The translations under genes were made by a program, and so were the position numbers. Below the pieces are notes generated by a model. The model did not search any database. It saw only the letters and a list, made by a program, of their open reading frames with translations, and was not told the DNA's origin. DNA of 64,000 nt. It comes from Amaurobius ferox. Its lineage: Eukaryota > Arthropoda > Arachnida > Araneae > Amaurobiidae. Shown here piece after piece: positions 24,277-35,921 of this stretch; the first letter of the stretch is position 1; each line of letters opens with the position of its first letter. Where the stretch lies: positions 86,007,015-86,071,014 of the forward strand of contig OX578144.1 in the NCBI GenBank assembly GCA_951213105.1. Reading direction: 5' to 3'.

Positions 24277-26178
24277 TTATATTAGCAGGGTGGAAAATAC
24301 CAAGTAAAGCAAATCGTATAATAATATCGCATATGATTTCAGAGTGGTCTACTACTGACTTATTTTAAAATTTTCACTTCTGACTATTTTGGTTCAACCG
24401 TTACAAAGTATGTGCTTTAAAACAAGAAATCTATTGATTAAAATTCTTCAGAGTTCATTTATAAAATTGCTAAAATATTATGCTTCCATTTCCCTAGAAT
24501 AAATACAAAATTTTCGCATTAGAAATTAATAATTTGTATTTCCAAAAAACTGAATAGACACTTTAAATTATGAAATTTTATAAATATTTCTTCCATATAA
24601 CGCTTAATTTACGTGTCTAATCTCTGCATTCCAACAGACCAGTTTATTTATATAAAAATATATCTTAATATGTATTCTCCGAGTTACGAGTTTTGTTTTT
24701 TGAATATTTTTAAATTAGATGGAAAATTTTAATAAAACTTAAACTAAAAATGTAACAGTTTTGTCTAGCTCGACAACAAAATTAAAGCTATTTCAAGAAC
24801 TAAGTTTAGAAAATTGATTTCAAGTTAAATATGAAAAAAAAAATTACTTTCAGAACTTCAGTTCCAATGATTTAAATACTAAACAGAAAGTAAATAGTTG
24901 TTATCGTAATGAGAATTTCCAATTATTACTAGTATTTATCTCGCAACCGTATGTTAAGTAACATTTGATGCAAAGGTTTCGAAAATAAAGTAACATTTAA
25001 AAATGGTAATTGAAACTAGTCTAGATAAAATGTGAGGAAGTGATTAGTATCTGTTCCACAAATTATTGCTAAATACACTTAATTCATTGAAATGTTTCTT
25101 AAAGATTTTAATAAAAATTAAAAGAAATGTGAGTGACTTTGCATAATTTAGATAAACATTTAGACTTACAAAGATCTAGTCACAAGATTTAAATAAAAAT
25201 ATCATAAACCTTGCATGATATATTTTTGATGAATAAATTTAACATATTTTTAAGACCTATAATGGATTAAAAGGGTATTTTAAAATCTTTTAATGGATTG
25301 AATGGATATTTTTTAAAACTTATAATGGATTAATACGAAGCTGCAATTACAAGCAATTGACTTTAAGGGGAAATTTGAAAATTTTTACAAATTAGTGGTA
25401 GATATAAATTCTTCATAAATTTTAGATTGTGATATCAAAAACTTGCCTTACATCAATGCAGTAAATCTAAAGATGCTTTTATCGTTGATTTCTAATTCAA
25501 GCAGATGATATGACAAAATTCCGAGTCTAAAAAAATTTCATAAAAATTTCACAAGTTTTTATGGACTGCTGGATTTTTTTGTGAGTCTTCCGTAGTAATG
25601 CTCATAGTATGAAGCAGGCTAGTATGGATAAGTTTGGAAATGCAAGGACGATCAGGATAAAAAGTAAAACAGAAACAATTAATGAAACAACGTTTGTCAA
25701 TCAAGGACTGGCATATCTTTGAGATTCTATCATACTCGAGGCCCACTGTCTGTAACAATACATGTTTTTTTTTCAAATACGTTTTGAAAATAAAACGTAT
25801 ATGTAATATTACAAAAATGACAGCTATTAATCAATTTATTTCATAAAATACTATTTTTATTATTTTTCAACACGCGTTCAATAAATTTATATATCATTGT
25901 CCAATCGGCTGGAGAACATGATCTTATGAGTTCCGAATCCGCTTTAAATTGTAATTACGTATGGAAGTTGTACATGCACATAAAAATGGTGCCGAAGTAT
26001 TTCAATCCAGTTCAATTCGAATTATGAGAATCACTGACCAAATTTTAATTACTTTATTTAGCAATAGCATTTTATTTAATTTACAAGGCAGGTGCGACTT
26101 TATTATAGAACAGCTGATTGCATATATTCTTCATATTCTAACTCATTAGTACCAGCGAAGTTTGAACTCTGTTTGTAT
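24277..26178. other. A+T-rich spacer, nothing recognised
   Basis: Only a short degenerate repeat (TATAATGGATTAA..GG.TATTTTAAAA) at about 25258-25335 was noticed. No supported gene. Confidence 0.55.
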
Positions 26179-26300
26179 TCAAAGACTGTATGAATTATGC
26201 GTGGCTTCAAAGACTATATGAATTATGCGTGGCTTCAAAGAATATATGAATTATGCGTGGCTTCAAAGAATATATGAATTATGTGTGGCTTCAAAGGATA
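26179..26300. repeat. 28-bp minisatellite, ~4 units
   Basis: Unit AATTATGCGTGGCTTCAAAG followed by AATATATG, repeated from about 26192 with period 28 and a degenerate first part at 26179. The last unit has TGTG for TGCG and then loses register. Confidence 0.9.
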
Positions 26301-26383
26301 AAGCTCTAACAGTTCGATAACAAGTGCATACGAAATGTTTAAAAGCCGTGGAGAAATATGAATAATTTGTAAAAAGCCTTGCT

Positions 26384-26453
26384 GACCCAAACGGGAATCG
26401 AACTCTAGATTTTGGAATTGCCAGCCGACTCTCTACCGTTGAGCTACTGGGAC
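26384..26453 (-). repeat. tRNA-derived SINE head
   Basis: On the minus strand GTCCCAGTAGCTCAACGGTA carries an A box, and GAGTTCGATTCCC is a B box at normal distance. The 5' GTCCCAG can pair with the 3' TTGGGTC region as an acceptor-like stem. The anticodon and T arms do not fold cleanly, so this is a SINE head or tRNA pseudogene. The related copy at 28034-28100 also shares the upstream ATAAGA.CTTGCAATTTCGT, so the repeat extends beyond the tRNA part. Confidence 0.7.
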
Positions 26454-27158
26454 GAAATTGCAAGATCTTATTGTCGAAGTGGACGTTGCATTCTTCACCC
26501 TCTAATGTCAGATTGACGGAAAACAGACAATCTGACTGACTACTTCCTGTTACCTGAGGTTTCCTCCTGCTACTACTATTTTTTCTCAGGTTAGTATCCT
26601 GCGTGGTCATTATCCTCTCAATTTAAAATCGGCGCTCAATCTTCCAGAGTCTACTGAAACCGTACTAGTTGTACTTGAGTTACTTTCAGACCTCCGACAT
26701 TGCAAACCTTCCCCCTCTAATAAACCAATTTGGTTCTATACAGTTCGTTCAAATCCCTCTTCAGTAGTTAAAATTAAAAACTGTATTCTTGTTTCCATGG
26801 AAATTTCTAATAAAGTGACCTAAGCTTATGAGTAGATTCTGCTCTCATTTAATTTTGATCAATGAATCCCTTTATTTCATTCTTATTAACTTATATGAAC
26901 TTATTGTGGTCCCTCTATTTTTTTCTTTCAAAAAAAAAAAAAAGCTATGTTAATTGTTCTTATTTTTTTTATCTTTCTTTTTCTTTTGACACTTTTTATT
27001 CGTATTTTTTCTTATTTTTCTTTTCTAAATTTTATTCTAAATTTCTGTTTTTGTTTTCATACGCCAAATTTTTTTTTCCTTTTCATATATTTTCTTTTTA
27101 TATATTTTCTAAATTTTACTTTTAAAATTTTATTATTTTCTTTCATTTTAATCTATAT
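26454..27158. other. Spacer with a T-rich tract
   Basis: The stretch 26920-27175 is strongly pyrimidine-rich on the plus strand. Overlapping frames of 80-87 codons there read as Phe/Leu/Ser/Tyr low-complexity and I do not accept them as genes. The remainder shows nothing recognisable. Confidence 0.6.
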
Positions 27159-27985
27159 TTTATTATGTTATTATACCTCACTCTAAATATTATTTTTCAA
27201 TGATCTTTTTATCTATATTCGCAATAACATTTTCCCATTTTTGTAAAATGGACGTACTTGTCAAGTTCAAATATAATGTAAAACTGTCTGTTTAATCACA
27301 ATATTTATTATAAATTGTAATATTTTTAGACCTAAATAAAAGTTCGTTTGGTGGGATGGTAGACCTTGGGTGCCTCCTGAATGCAGGAGGTATCCTTTCC
27401 CGGCCGTGCAGATAGCTACTCTAAACCCAATATGTGAGTCGCACGGTCTGGGGTCTTCAGACCTCCGACATTTTAATCACAATATTTTTCATCAATTGTT
27501 ATATTTTTAAACCTAAATAAAAGTTTGTGTTGCGGGATGGTAGACCTTGGGTGCCTCCTGAGTGCAGGAGTATCCTTTCCCGGCCGTGCAGCCAGCTACT
27601 CTAAACCCACTATGTGAGTCGTACGGTCTGGGGTCTTCAGACCCTTCGACATTTTAGTCCATTTTTCATTATGTTATTATACCTCACTCAAAATTTTATT
27701 TTTCAATGATCTTTTTATTTATATTCGCAGTAACCCTTTTCACATTTTTGAAAAATGGACGTACTTGTCAAGTTCAAATATAATGTAAAACTCTCTGTTT
27801 AATCACAATATTTTTCATCAATTGTTACGTTTTCAGATCTAAATAAATGTTCGTTTGGTGGGATGGTAGATCTTGGGTACCTCCTGAGTGCAGGAGGTAT
27901 CCTTTTCCGGCCGTGCAGCTAGCTACTCTAAACCCACTATGTGAGTCACACGGTCTGGGGTCTTCAGACCTCCGACATTTTTTAC
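27159..27985. repeat. Tandem triplication carrying SINE 3' fragments
   Basis: A block starting ATTATGTTATTATACCTCAC recurs at 27159 and 27667 and includes ATGGACGTACTTGTCAAGTT. Three copies of a ~124-bp G+C-richer piece lie at 27350-27473, 27531-27655 and 27857-27980. They share GGGATGGTAGA(C/T)CTTGGGT, TTCCCGGCCGTGCAG (or a variant) and ACGGTCTGGGGTCTTCAGAC. These resemble the 3' part of the 5S-derived SINE (CCCGGCCGT, then ACGGTCTGGGTCT). The first unit and the last are the most complete; the middle one lacks the left flank. Confidence 0.75.
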
Positions 27986-28033
27986 CCACCTACAGGGTAA
28001 ATTTATTCAGGCGCCATTGTAAAGAACCTTGCT

Positions 28034-28100
28034 GTCCCAATCAGAAATCGAACCCAGGATCTCCCGGCCAGCTGTCTCTCTATCGTTGAGCTACTGGAAC
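28034..28100 (-). repeat. tRNA-derived SINE head
   Basis: Minus-strand GTTCCAG at one edge pairs base-for-base (allowing G-T) with TTGGGAC at the other, giving a seven-bp acceptor-like stem. TAGCTCAACGATAGAG is an A box and GGGTTCGATTTC a B box. The length (67 nt) is close to a tRNA but the T arm does not pair. It is homologous to the copy at 26384-26453. Confidence 0.75.
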
Positions 28101-28734
28101 GAAATTGCAAGCTCTTATGGTCACAACAGAAGTTCGTAAAATTGTGCCAAATTAAAAGCTTTTTTTTGCCAGTGCAGTTATCTGTTATTTGGATATAAAG
28201 ACATATATCAAGTGTGAAATGGTCTACCAATGTGGATCTCAATTCGACCTTCAAACAGTCATCTTTACATACACTCAGTGAGTGGTTTAATCTGGTAATG
28301 CAAGCAGTGTTATTACCATTACTTAAACATAAAAAATCAGTTGAAATTAGTCTAAAATACATTACAGTCCCTCCTCGACTTTTATTAATAAGTTTCAATT
28401 TGCACCTAATTTAAATGTATATGAAGTTAATTCAATGCCAACAATGGTGTGGTATGGCTTAATCATTTTATGTACGTTTATTTGTGGTATGACACATTTG
28501 TCGAATTTACAACAAACCATAATTAGATGGTTGTTGTAATAAAGAGATTCACCTTTAATAATAAAATAATGGAAAATTAAATATAATATATATATGAATA
28601 ACATTATGAGAAATTAGAATTTCAATTTTTGGAATCTTTTAATTGGAACTCAAACCATCGATTTTATATTACAAAATATTAGATTCTAATGATTAAAATC
28701 GTTCAATATATAGATTTTATTGGTAACTGATGCA
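28101..28734. other. A+T-rich spacer, nothing recognised
   Basis: Short frames only; no supported feature. Confidence 0.5.
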
Positions 28735-29537
28735 AACTATATTTACGTTCTCCTTCAAAGTATAGAGAACATATTGTTTTCACTAACATATATTTTCAAT
28801 TTCGATACTTTGATACAAATATATGTTTAGGTCCTGCTGAACATGTTTTGACTATTTTTAGACTAATTTTCCTAAGTTTGTGGCCGATTTTTTGTGTAAA
28901 CGATGGCTGCCCCTAATATTAATGGATTTTTACGAAATATTTTATATTCGACTTTGCTAATGAAAAATCTAGAAATATTTAGAATTCTTTGAAATTCAAG
29001 TGTAAACTTGAAACTATTCGGATACGAATTGAAACCGAAATTTGTTCAAAATTTTGTACTCTCTTAACATGGCAGCGTAGGACAAAATTTGCCATAATCA
29101 GGCATAAAAGGGATTATTTATGACTAAATGGTCAGTAAAAAATTGTCGCGATATAAGTTTTGTGTTCGTGACGTTTTTAGTCCCTTCGGGAGGGGGCAAG
29201 TTAGCCCACTGAGGATTACATTGTAAAATTTGGTATGAATCAAGTGATTTTAAGACCTTTAAAATGGAGGCTAGCAGGACTAACTAATGGATTTGAATAC
29301 ATCCACACACCAGTTAATTCTAACTGGCAAGGTAAATTCATGTGGAAATGTTGTTAATTTTGTACTTCTAAATAGTGTTACATTTTGTTATCAAAAAAAG
29401 CGCCAAAGATTACAGTATGACGCAATGTCAAAGATACCGTAATGTAAATCTTGTAGACCATTATTTTAGTGTCTAAAATGTAAAGACATTGCATTATGTA
29501 GGGAAATTCATGTGATGCCCACATCGAATTATTTAAT
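28735..29537 (-). mobile_element. Family C element, copy 1
   Basis: Aligns with 43925-44470 through AAATATATGTTTAGGTCCTG, CTGAAC.TG.TTTTGACTAT, ACGAAAT.TT.ATATTCGACT and AATATGGCAGCGTAG-like phrases. Its right edge (GGGAAATTCATGTGATGCCC then ACATCGAATT) is the family B terminus, so families B and C share an end. No coding frame. Confidence 0.6.
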
Positions 29538-31731
29538 GTTTTCTTTTAGCTAACGACAGAGAAGTGCATAAATAAAATTTGACTCACGCAGAATAATTCT
29601 AAAAAAATTAAAGGATTATATATTTTATATTCAAGTGGTTTTCAAAATGCAATTTATGCTTCAATATGTTTCAGATACAATAATCAGTAAAAAAATCTTA
29701 TTTCAGTAAATCAAGAATCCTAAAATAAAATATGCTGTAATTACTGTTGGAAATATATAATGTTCTTAAAATCGATTTAATACCTTTAAGGCATTAGAGA
29801 TAATTTACACAACTAAGCAGAGATTAGTAATGATGGGCACTTGAACAAAAGTGATGCTCTGATTTTGAAACGAATTCGCTTGAAGTTGATATCTAATAAG
29901 ATTTTAACTTCATATAAAAAACGTAATGATGATATTTGAAAGTACGTTTAGTAATTAGATTCTTATTATACATGACGATGTTGTAATAACTTTGATAATG
30001 ACAAATCATTCAAGTTTCGTACGATCAGTAAAAATCTTTTTCGCTAGCTCTTTAAGTAGTACTTTAAAAGTATTGATTTAGTTCTTAAGAGCTCTTCAAA
30101 GTAAGTTACTTATTAGTTACAGATAGTTACTGTGATTAAGAGTATAGAAGGTTGCAATTACAGGATATGGTTTTTTTTGCATAACAGTATCACGAATTAT
30201 ATACACAACGTCTTTTAGAACAGAATGTGATCAGGAACATAATTGATTCAGCAAATATGATTTGGAAGTCATAACTACAAGTACTTATTGAGAAACGTAA
30301 ATATGTTATGGAATACAGACTGGATATTAAGAGTTGTTTCGAGTACTTTGGGAACATAATTACGATGTAGTATTAAAATGCAGGAGAAATATAATAGCTC
30401 CTCATGAAAATAATTCCATCGTTGGTAATAGCAAACGGTTCCTAAAAGATCAAATAGGAAAATGAAATTTTATTAAAAAAGTTAATTTAGTGTAAAAAAC
30501 AGAGTTTAGTTACCAACTTAATCGATTCGGGATAAATCTGTAGCAAGAAAAGACCTTTCATGTTTTTATACTATTCCATAATTTAAATTGTTGAACTGTT
30601 AGAAATACGAAAAGGAAATGAAACAAACATATATACAGAAATACTTATTTTTAAGTACCATATATTTTCTCGCATTAATATTTAAAAAATCGTTTTATTA
30701 AAGCTTTTGATAACCTCAAAGAGGAACTAATAATAATGTTAAGAACTTGGAGAGAAGATATTTCCAGGATTTAAAACTAAATGGCATGACGTTGAGCAAG
30801 AATGTTTTTCCTCTGACATACCTTGCAAAAACTGTATAATGGTATTTTCCACTCTTTTGTACATTGTAAGTATTTCCGTTTATGTATTTGGCTTTTATTG
30901 TGATGGCGGAATTTATATTTTTTATGCATTGCCAGGGGGAGGGGTTTATGATGATGGGATGTTATTTTTATACATTTAAATATGCAAAATATTGGCTAAA
31001 CGTTGGATTTTTATAAATAAAGTACAGAAATACACATTTTCTTGATATTCAAAAAAATGTACCATGCTTCCATGACTTCGATTAAGGAGATAGACCGTAA
31101 CGTATTAAACATGACGTTTAAAGTATGCAGTATTGATGATTACATTGAACAGGAAGGTATGCAATAATACCCAAACCTTTTTTTTTTATTTCGGAATACC
31201 TATGTATGAAGTATTCTTATAGTAAAAAATATGTGACTTTCTTAATTTAATAAATATTTATTAATAAAATAAATATGTGAGATTCTTGTTGCATTAAAAA
31301 TTTCGTAATAAAGGTAAAAATTAAACATTTTTATTTTACTTAATATTTAATAATATTGAGAAATATAGAACATTTATTTTATTAAATATTTATTAATATA
31401 AAGTTTTTTCTAATTAGAAAAAGAAGCATTGGCGAATCAGTGTTTGTGAAAAGTTATATAGGACTCCAAAATCAATGCATATCGACCCAGTTTAGATCGG
31501 AGATTGAAGCAGCATAATTGCACATAACGAAATTGTTCCATATAACGAAATATTTCTTTGAGGCCTGAAATAATTTCTACATGCAGTGCAATACAGCTCG
31601 AAGGTATAAGTGGTGCTTACAGAAGAAAATACTAATCTGTAAATTTGCAAGATAACTTAATCTCAGACTCAGACTGAAACTTTCTCTCTCTCTCCATGAA
31701 CGGAACAACACACGTACTTCTTTGACGTTAG
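29538..31731. other. A+T-rich spacer, nothing recognised
   Basis: Two kilobases without a supportable gene, RNA or repeat. A (TC)n run at about 31681-31694 precedes the possible exon. Confidence 0.5.
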
Positions 31732-31860
31732 CTAAAGATGTATTTCGCAAAGGCAATTGTGAAATCCAGTTAAAGAATAAGTGTGATTGCGAACATCTAA
31801 AAGTGCTTCTTATGAATAAGTGGTCACAAATGGAAAATAATGGGATGACTACGAGCCAAG
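31732..31860 (+). CDS. Possible isolated cellular exon (43 codons)
   Basis: The frame is open between a plausible acceptor (CTTCTTTGACGTTAG, ending 31731) and a strong donor (GAGCCAAG|GTATTT, GT at 31861). The length is 129 bp, exactly 43 codons, and both boundaries are in phase 1, as is common for shuffled extracellular exons. The translation is not low-complexity: it holds three cysteines (GNCEIQLKNKCDCEHLK), many charged residues and a Trp. Local base composition is less A+T-rich than its surroundings. I do not recognise the protein and see no partner exon. A chance open frame between cryptic splice sites is quite possible. Confidence 0.25.
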
Positions 31861-32209
31861 GTATTTGTTACTTTTCATATGTTTTAACATGTTTTATGAG
31901 GATTATCTTATAATATTTTCTATTATGTCGAAATTGAAGTACATATTTTTATTAGGTCTGGTACTTAAGGAAATTCGAATTTTATAAAATGTCAACAGAC
32001 ATTTTTAGAAATTTTCTAGAAAATTGGTTTTCATCGGATGCAAGAAATAAAATAAAAGTACTTTGACTAACATTGAGTGGTTGTAAAAGCTGTAGTAAAA
32101 TTGTCTTAAGAATAAATAATGCAAATTTTTAGAAATTAATTATATCTTTTTATTGGGTAAATTAATGATATTTTCCTCCATAATTTTTTCAAAGAGAATT
32201 ACAAGTAAA
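31861..32209. other. A+T-rich spacer, nothing recognised
   Basis: If the preceding segment is an exon this would be intron. Nothing else was seen. Confidence 0.4.
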
Positions 32210-32819
32210 ATGCCAACTTAGCCACACTTTTGTGAATTTGGAACTACATTTAAAAAAATCGCCAAACGAGCAATATTTTGCCAAATTATTCGCCAAATTT
32301 ATCGCAAATGTTACATATTTAACGATATAGACTCTTGTCGGCCATTTTTATGTAATTTTGTAGACACATTTATATGACAAATGTGCAATATCTCAAAAAC
32401 GGATCAAGTTAGTATTCCAAAGTCTGTATCATTCGTATTACAAGATAAAAATTACTCATTCCATTTTCATTTATTTAACAATCGTGGATGTCCTGAATTT
32501 TTCAAGATTTCTTCGAAAATTCCATTGAAAATTTGGGTGTCTTTCGACCGTTCGATTACGTATAAAATTACTGGGGTTTCCAGTCATCATGGATCTTGAT
32601 AATCTTGCTGCACTACAGCCCATATGTTGTATTCAGTCGTGAGATATGGAATTCGGACACAAATTACAACCAGCCACGCAGACATCATCTCAAAAAGGTT
32701 CGATTCGAGTTCAGTGATGCTTGAAACGTGTTATTCCGTCGAAACCTTGAATTTGCATTTTTAACCCAGTCGCAATATTTTCCCTATACATTTTACTATG
32801 TATATCGGGAAAGTAATAA
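32210..32819 (+). mobile_element. Family B element, 5'-truncated and diverged
   Basis: Shares with the full copies the CGCCAAA...TATCGCA phrases, GTGCAATATCTCAAAAACGG, TCGACCGTTCGATTACGTAT-like sequence, GGGATGCTTGAAACGTG-like sequence (here TGATGCTTGAAACGTG), and the terminal hairpin TTTCCCTATACAT..ATGTATATCGGGAAAG. The left end with ATCTGATGTGGGC is missing. Confidence 0.65.
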
Positions 32820-32865
32820 GCTAAATAAATATTAAGAAAACCTGCAAATAGGTAAGAGTTTGTGA

Positions 32866-34100
32866 CAATTCATGAAATAACAAGAAAGATCAATCATGCT
32901 TAAAGCATTGCTTATGAAACACTTTCCAACTTCAATGCAATTTTATTTAAAAAGTCGAAAACGCAATACATTCCTCGGTAATATTTTAAAACTTATCACA
33001 ATACTACATTGATTTATTATATTTGAAAACTTAAACCTTCATTGAAAAAAATGAACTTCATTCAAATGACGGCATTGAAATATAAATTGCCTGGTTTAAA
33101 TATCTCTAAAATGCAATACATTCCACGGTAATATTTTTAAAACTATCATAATACTACGATAATTTATTATATTTGAAAACTTCATCGAAAACAACTGAAA
33201 TAAATTCAAATGACGTTATAGAAAAAATAACACGGCTGGATCTCTCTATAAAAGCAGGATTTCATTCATTTCATTCATCACAATACTATAATAATTTATT
33301 TTATTTAAAAATTAAGACCATGGAGCTACAATTCATAAACTCTATGCTTAAAACTTCATCGAAAAAAATCGTCCTTCTGTTTATAAAATCAATTAATATT
33401 TCATTCATATTAGCCATGCAGACTCCATGGACTGAATTATTTTATGTTAAAGAAATACAGTAATTCTAATATATATACAACTCATTCTACATATTTTGCT
33501 GTTTACATTTTACATAGGTGAAAAATAGGCTTAGTTGTAGAAATATTTAAATTTGAATGAGAATTTAAACTCAAATATATTGTCATTGTGTTGTTTTAGT
33601 ATGTAGATGCACAGAATTTAAGCAAAAATAAAGTAGTTATAGGACGGATACAACACTCAATATGAATTAAAAAGAACTTTAAAAAATCACGATTTTCAAA
33701 CAAGATGGATGCCATATATCATTTTGAAGTGGGTCATGTGATCGTTTCATATCATGGTCACGTGATCGTTTCATATAAGATGTGTAATTATTATTTTAAT
33801 TTTTATTTAAAAAACTACTGAATATATTTCGCTGAATTTTTTTTATATATTTTATGAAACAATTTGACTATTACCTAAAATTTTCGAAGCAATTTGTGAA
33901 TTTTAAATCCGCTTAAACAATGTTTGAAAAATTAGGTCCCATAGGGCTCAATGTATTTCATTTTTTCAACCCGGGTTCAATCCAAAACTAATTGGGTGAT
34001 ATTATTAATTTATATTCCCATTGGTCCTACAGACCGTCTGAACAACATACTAAAATTTCATTTTGATTAAGTCATTTTTACGGTAGTTGTCGTGCTAAGG

Positions 34101-34158
<58 letters not shown>

Positions 34159-34207
34159 ATGAACAAAGTCATAAACACTTTTCAACTTTGTTGTAAAGTG
34201 TTAAAAA
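32866..34207 (+). mobile_element. Family A repeat, copy 1
   Basis: About 1.34 kb. In order: AATAACAAGAAAGATCAATC, CATGCTTAAAGCATTG, two ~190-bp direct repeats (ATACATTCC(T/A)CGGTAATAT ... TTTATTATATTTGAAAAC), a CRE-like TGACGTTA (33211), TATAAAAG (33247), ACCATGGAGCTACAA, a (GACA)n tract of about 14.5 units (34101-34158), and a terminal hairpin AACACTTTTCAACTTTGTTG followed by TAAAGTGTT and an A run. A 96-codon open frame here (33173-33463) is broken at the same place in the other copies, so I treat the element as noncoding. Flanking target-site duplications were not found. Confidence 0.8.
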
Positions 34208-34817
34208 AGGAAATTTCATGAGAAATTGCTTACAGAGAATTCACTTTTTAGATAAAAATGATCATATTTAATGTTTCATATAAATTCATTTTAAAACATG
34301 CTATTGTATTTAAGACAGTCTATATTACTGATTTAATACAATACTTTAAAGTAAATACATGCAATATAAAAGAACAATGTCTTTAAATGTTTAAAAGAAT
34401 TATTTTTATAACATTTTTTTAGATTTTGGGGGAAAAAAAGTAAAACAAATAGAAAAGAAAAACAAAAGAAAAATGCCAATTTGAAATATAATATAAACTA
34501 TGTAGTAATGTTACAAAAAGTTACAAATTTTGTATGCCGTTTAATGCTATTTAATATTTTCAAGTAATAATCCCTCATGCTCTTACATACGTTCAAATTA
34601 AATGATTTTTGTAACATTTAGATTGGATTGAAAATATATTTTCTAAAAGAATAACTTTATTTATTTAACTTTATTTTGAATGCATATTATTCATTATATA
34701 AGCTCTATCTACAGCCAATCCCGAGACATAGATATTTTAAGGAACATTTTTGAATATACTGTGGCAAAAGACGTAAGCAGAAATTCTTAGTGAATCATCC
34801 TACCCTTACAACATCTA
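34208..34817. other. A+T-rich spacer, nothing recognised
   Basis: No supported feature. Confidence 0.5.
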
Positions 34818-35921
34818 TCTATATATACTAATTGCCAAGTGTCCGTCTGTCTATCTGTCCATCTGTATGTCCATCTGTCCATCTATCTGTCCCTCTTTCA
34901 CGTTTTTAGGCACTTCCTGAGTATATAGAGCCTTGCAATTTGGTCCACAGGTCGATCGTTCGATAAACCCCTCTGGAAAAATTGCATTTTCCAAAAAGGT
35001 TCTGTACAGGGTGCTCCACACCACGACGTTCGAGAAGTAAAATGATAGAAAAGAATGCTCTGCAATAAGATATGCAGATACTTTAAATCTGGAATAAGGG
35101 TAAATCGTTCAAGAGGAAGAAAGGGTGCGATTTCAGATTTCCAATATTTTCAACGTAAGGGGGTGCAACAGTCCAAAATATTCGATTTGCCGAATAAATA
35201 AGAAAACGTTCATTTAAAATTTGATAAATGTTTAAAATTTGGTATTCGGGCTAATCATTTGTTGAAAACACCCATAATGAATATAGTTTTTCAAAAATGG
35301 TCGTTTAAGGGGTGCTCCAGAGAAAAGCGTTCGAAAGGTGAATTGATAAAAAAAACAAACTTCGGGATGAGATAGAGATTTCAAATTTGGTGTACAGGTA
35401 GATAGTTTGGAAAGAAGAAAGTTTATAATTTCAATTTTCTAATATTTTCTACTTTATGGGGTGCCGTACACCAAAATGTTCGATTTTAGGAATAAATGAG
35501 AAACGCCCCTTTTTAAATGTGATAGAGGATTGATATTTGGTATATGGGCCAATCATCTGATAGAAAACCCAAGAAGAATGGAGTTTTTCAAAAATATTCA
35601 TTTAAAGGGAATGGGTGCTTCACACATAAACATTCGAAAGGTCAAATGATAGAAAAATCATGCTTCCCGATGAGATAGAGACTTCAAATTTGGTGTACGA
35701 GTAGATAGTTGGAAAGGAATAAAGTGTGCAATTTCAGTTTTCCAACAGTTGCTATTGTAGGGGGTGCCGCACACTAGAATGTTCGATTTGACGAACAAAT
35801 GAAAGACGCATCCTTTACAATATGAAATTTGGCTTACAATTTCGTATATTTGCTAATCATTTGATGAAAAAGGCAAGAAGAGTAGAATTTTTCAAAAAAA
35901 TATTTTAAAGGGATGGGTGCA
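34818..35921 (+). mobile_element. Family D repeat, copy 2, left part
   Basis: Begins TCTATATATACTAATTGCC after an A, the same Helitron-like 5' terminus as 13371, then GTCCGTCTGTC repeats and the same ~320-bp diverged units (GGTGCTCCA..., TTCGAAAGGTGAA, AAATGATAGAAAAA, ATTTGGTATATGGGCCAATC). At 35921 it is interrupted by the TIR transposon and resumes at 39592. Confidence 0.6.

Noticed and set aside
26862..27186. Two overlapping frames rich in Phe, Leu, Ser and Tyr
   Set aside because: The DNA is a pyrimidine-rich low-complexity tract; no domain or start context.
26384..28100. Working tRNA genes at 26384-26453 and 28034-28100
   Set aside because: A and B boxes and an acceptor-like stem are present but the T arm does not pair, and homology extends beyond the tRNA limits, so they are SINE heads.
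33173..33463. 96-codon plus-strand frame in family A copy 1
   Set aside because: In the other family A copies the same stretch has stops (for example soon after ATGGAGCTA), so it is not a conserved coding region.
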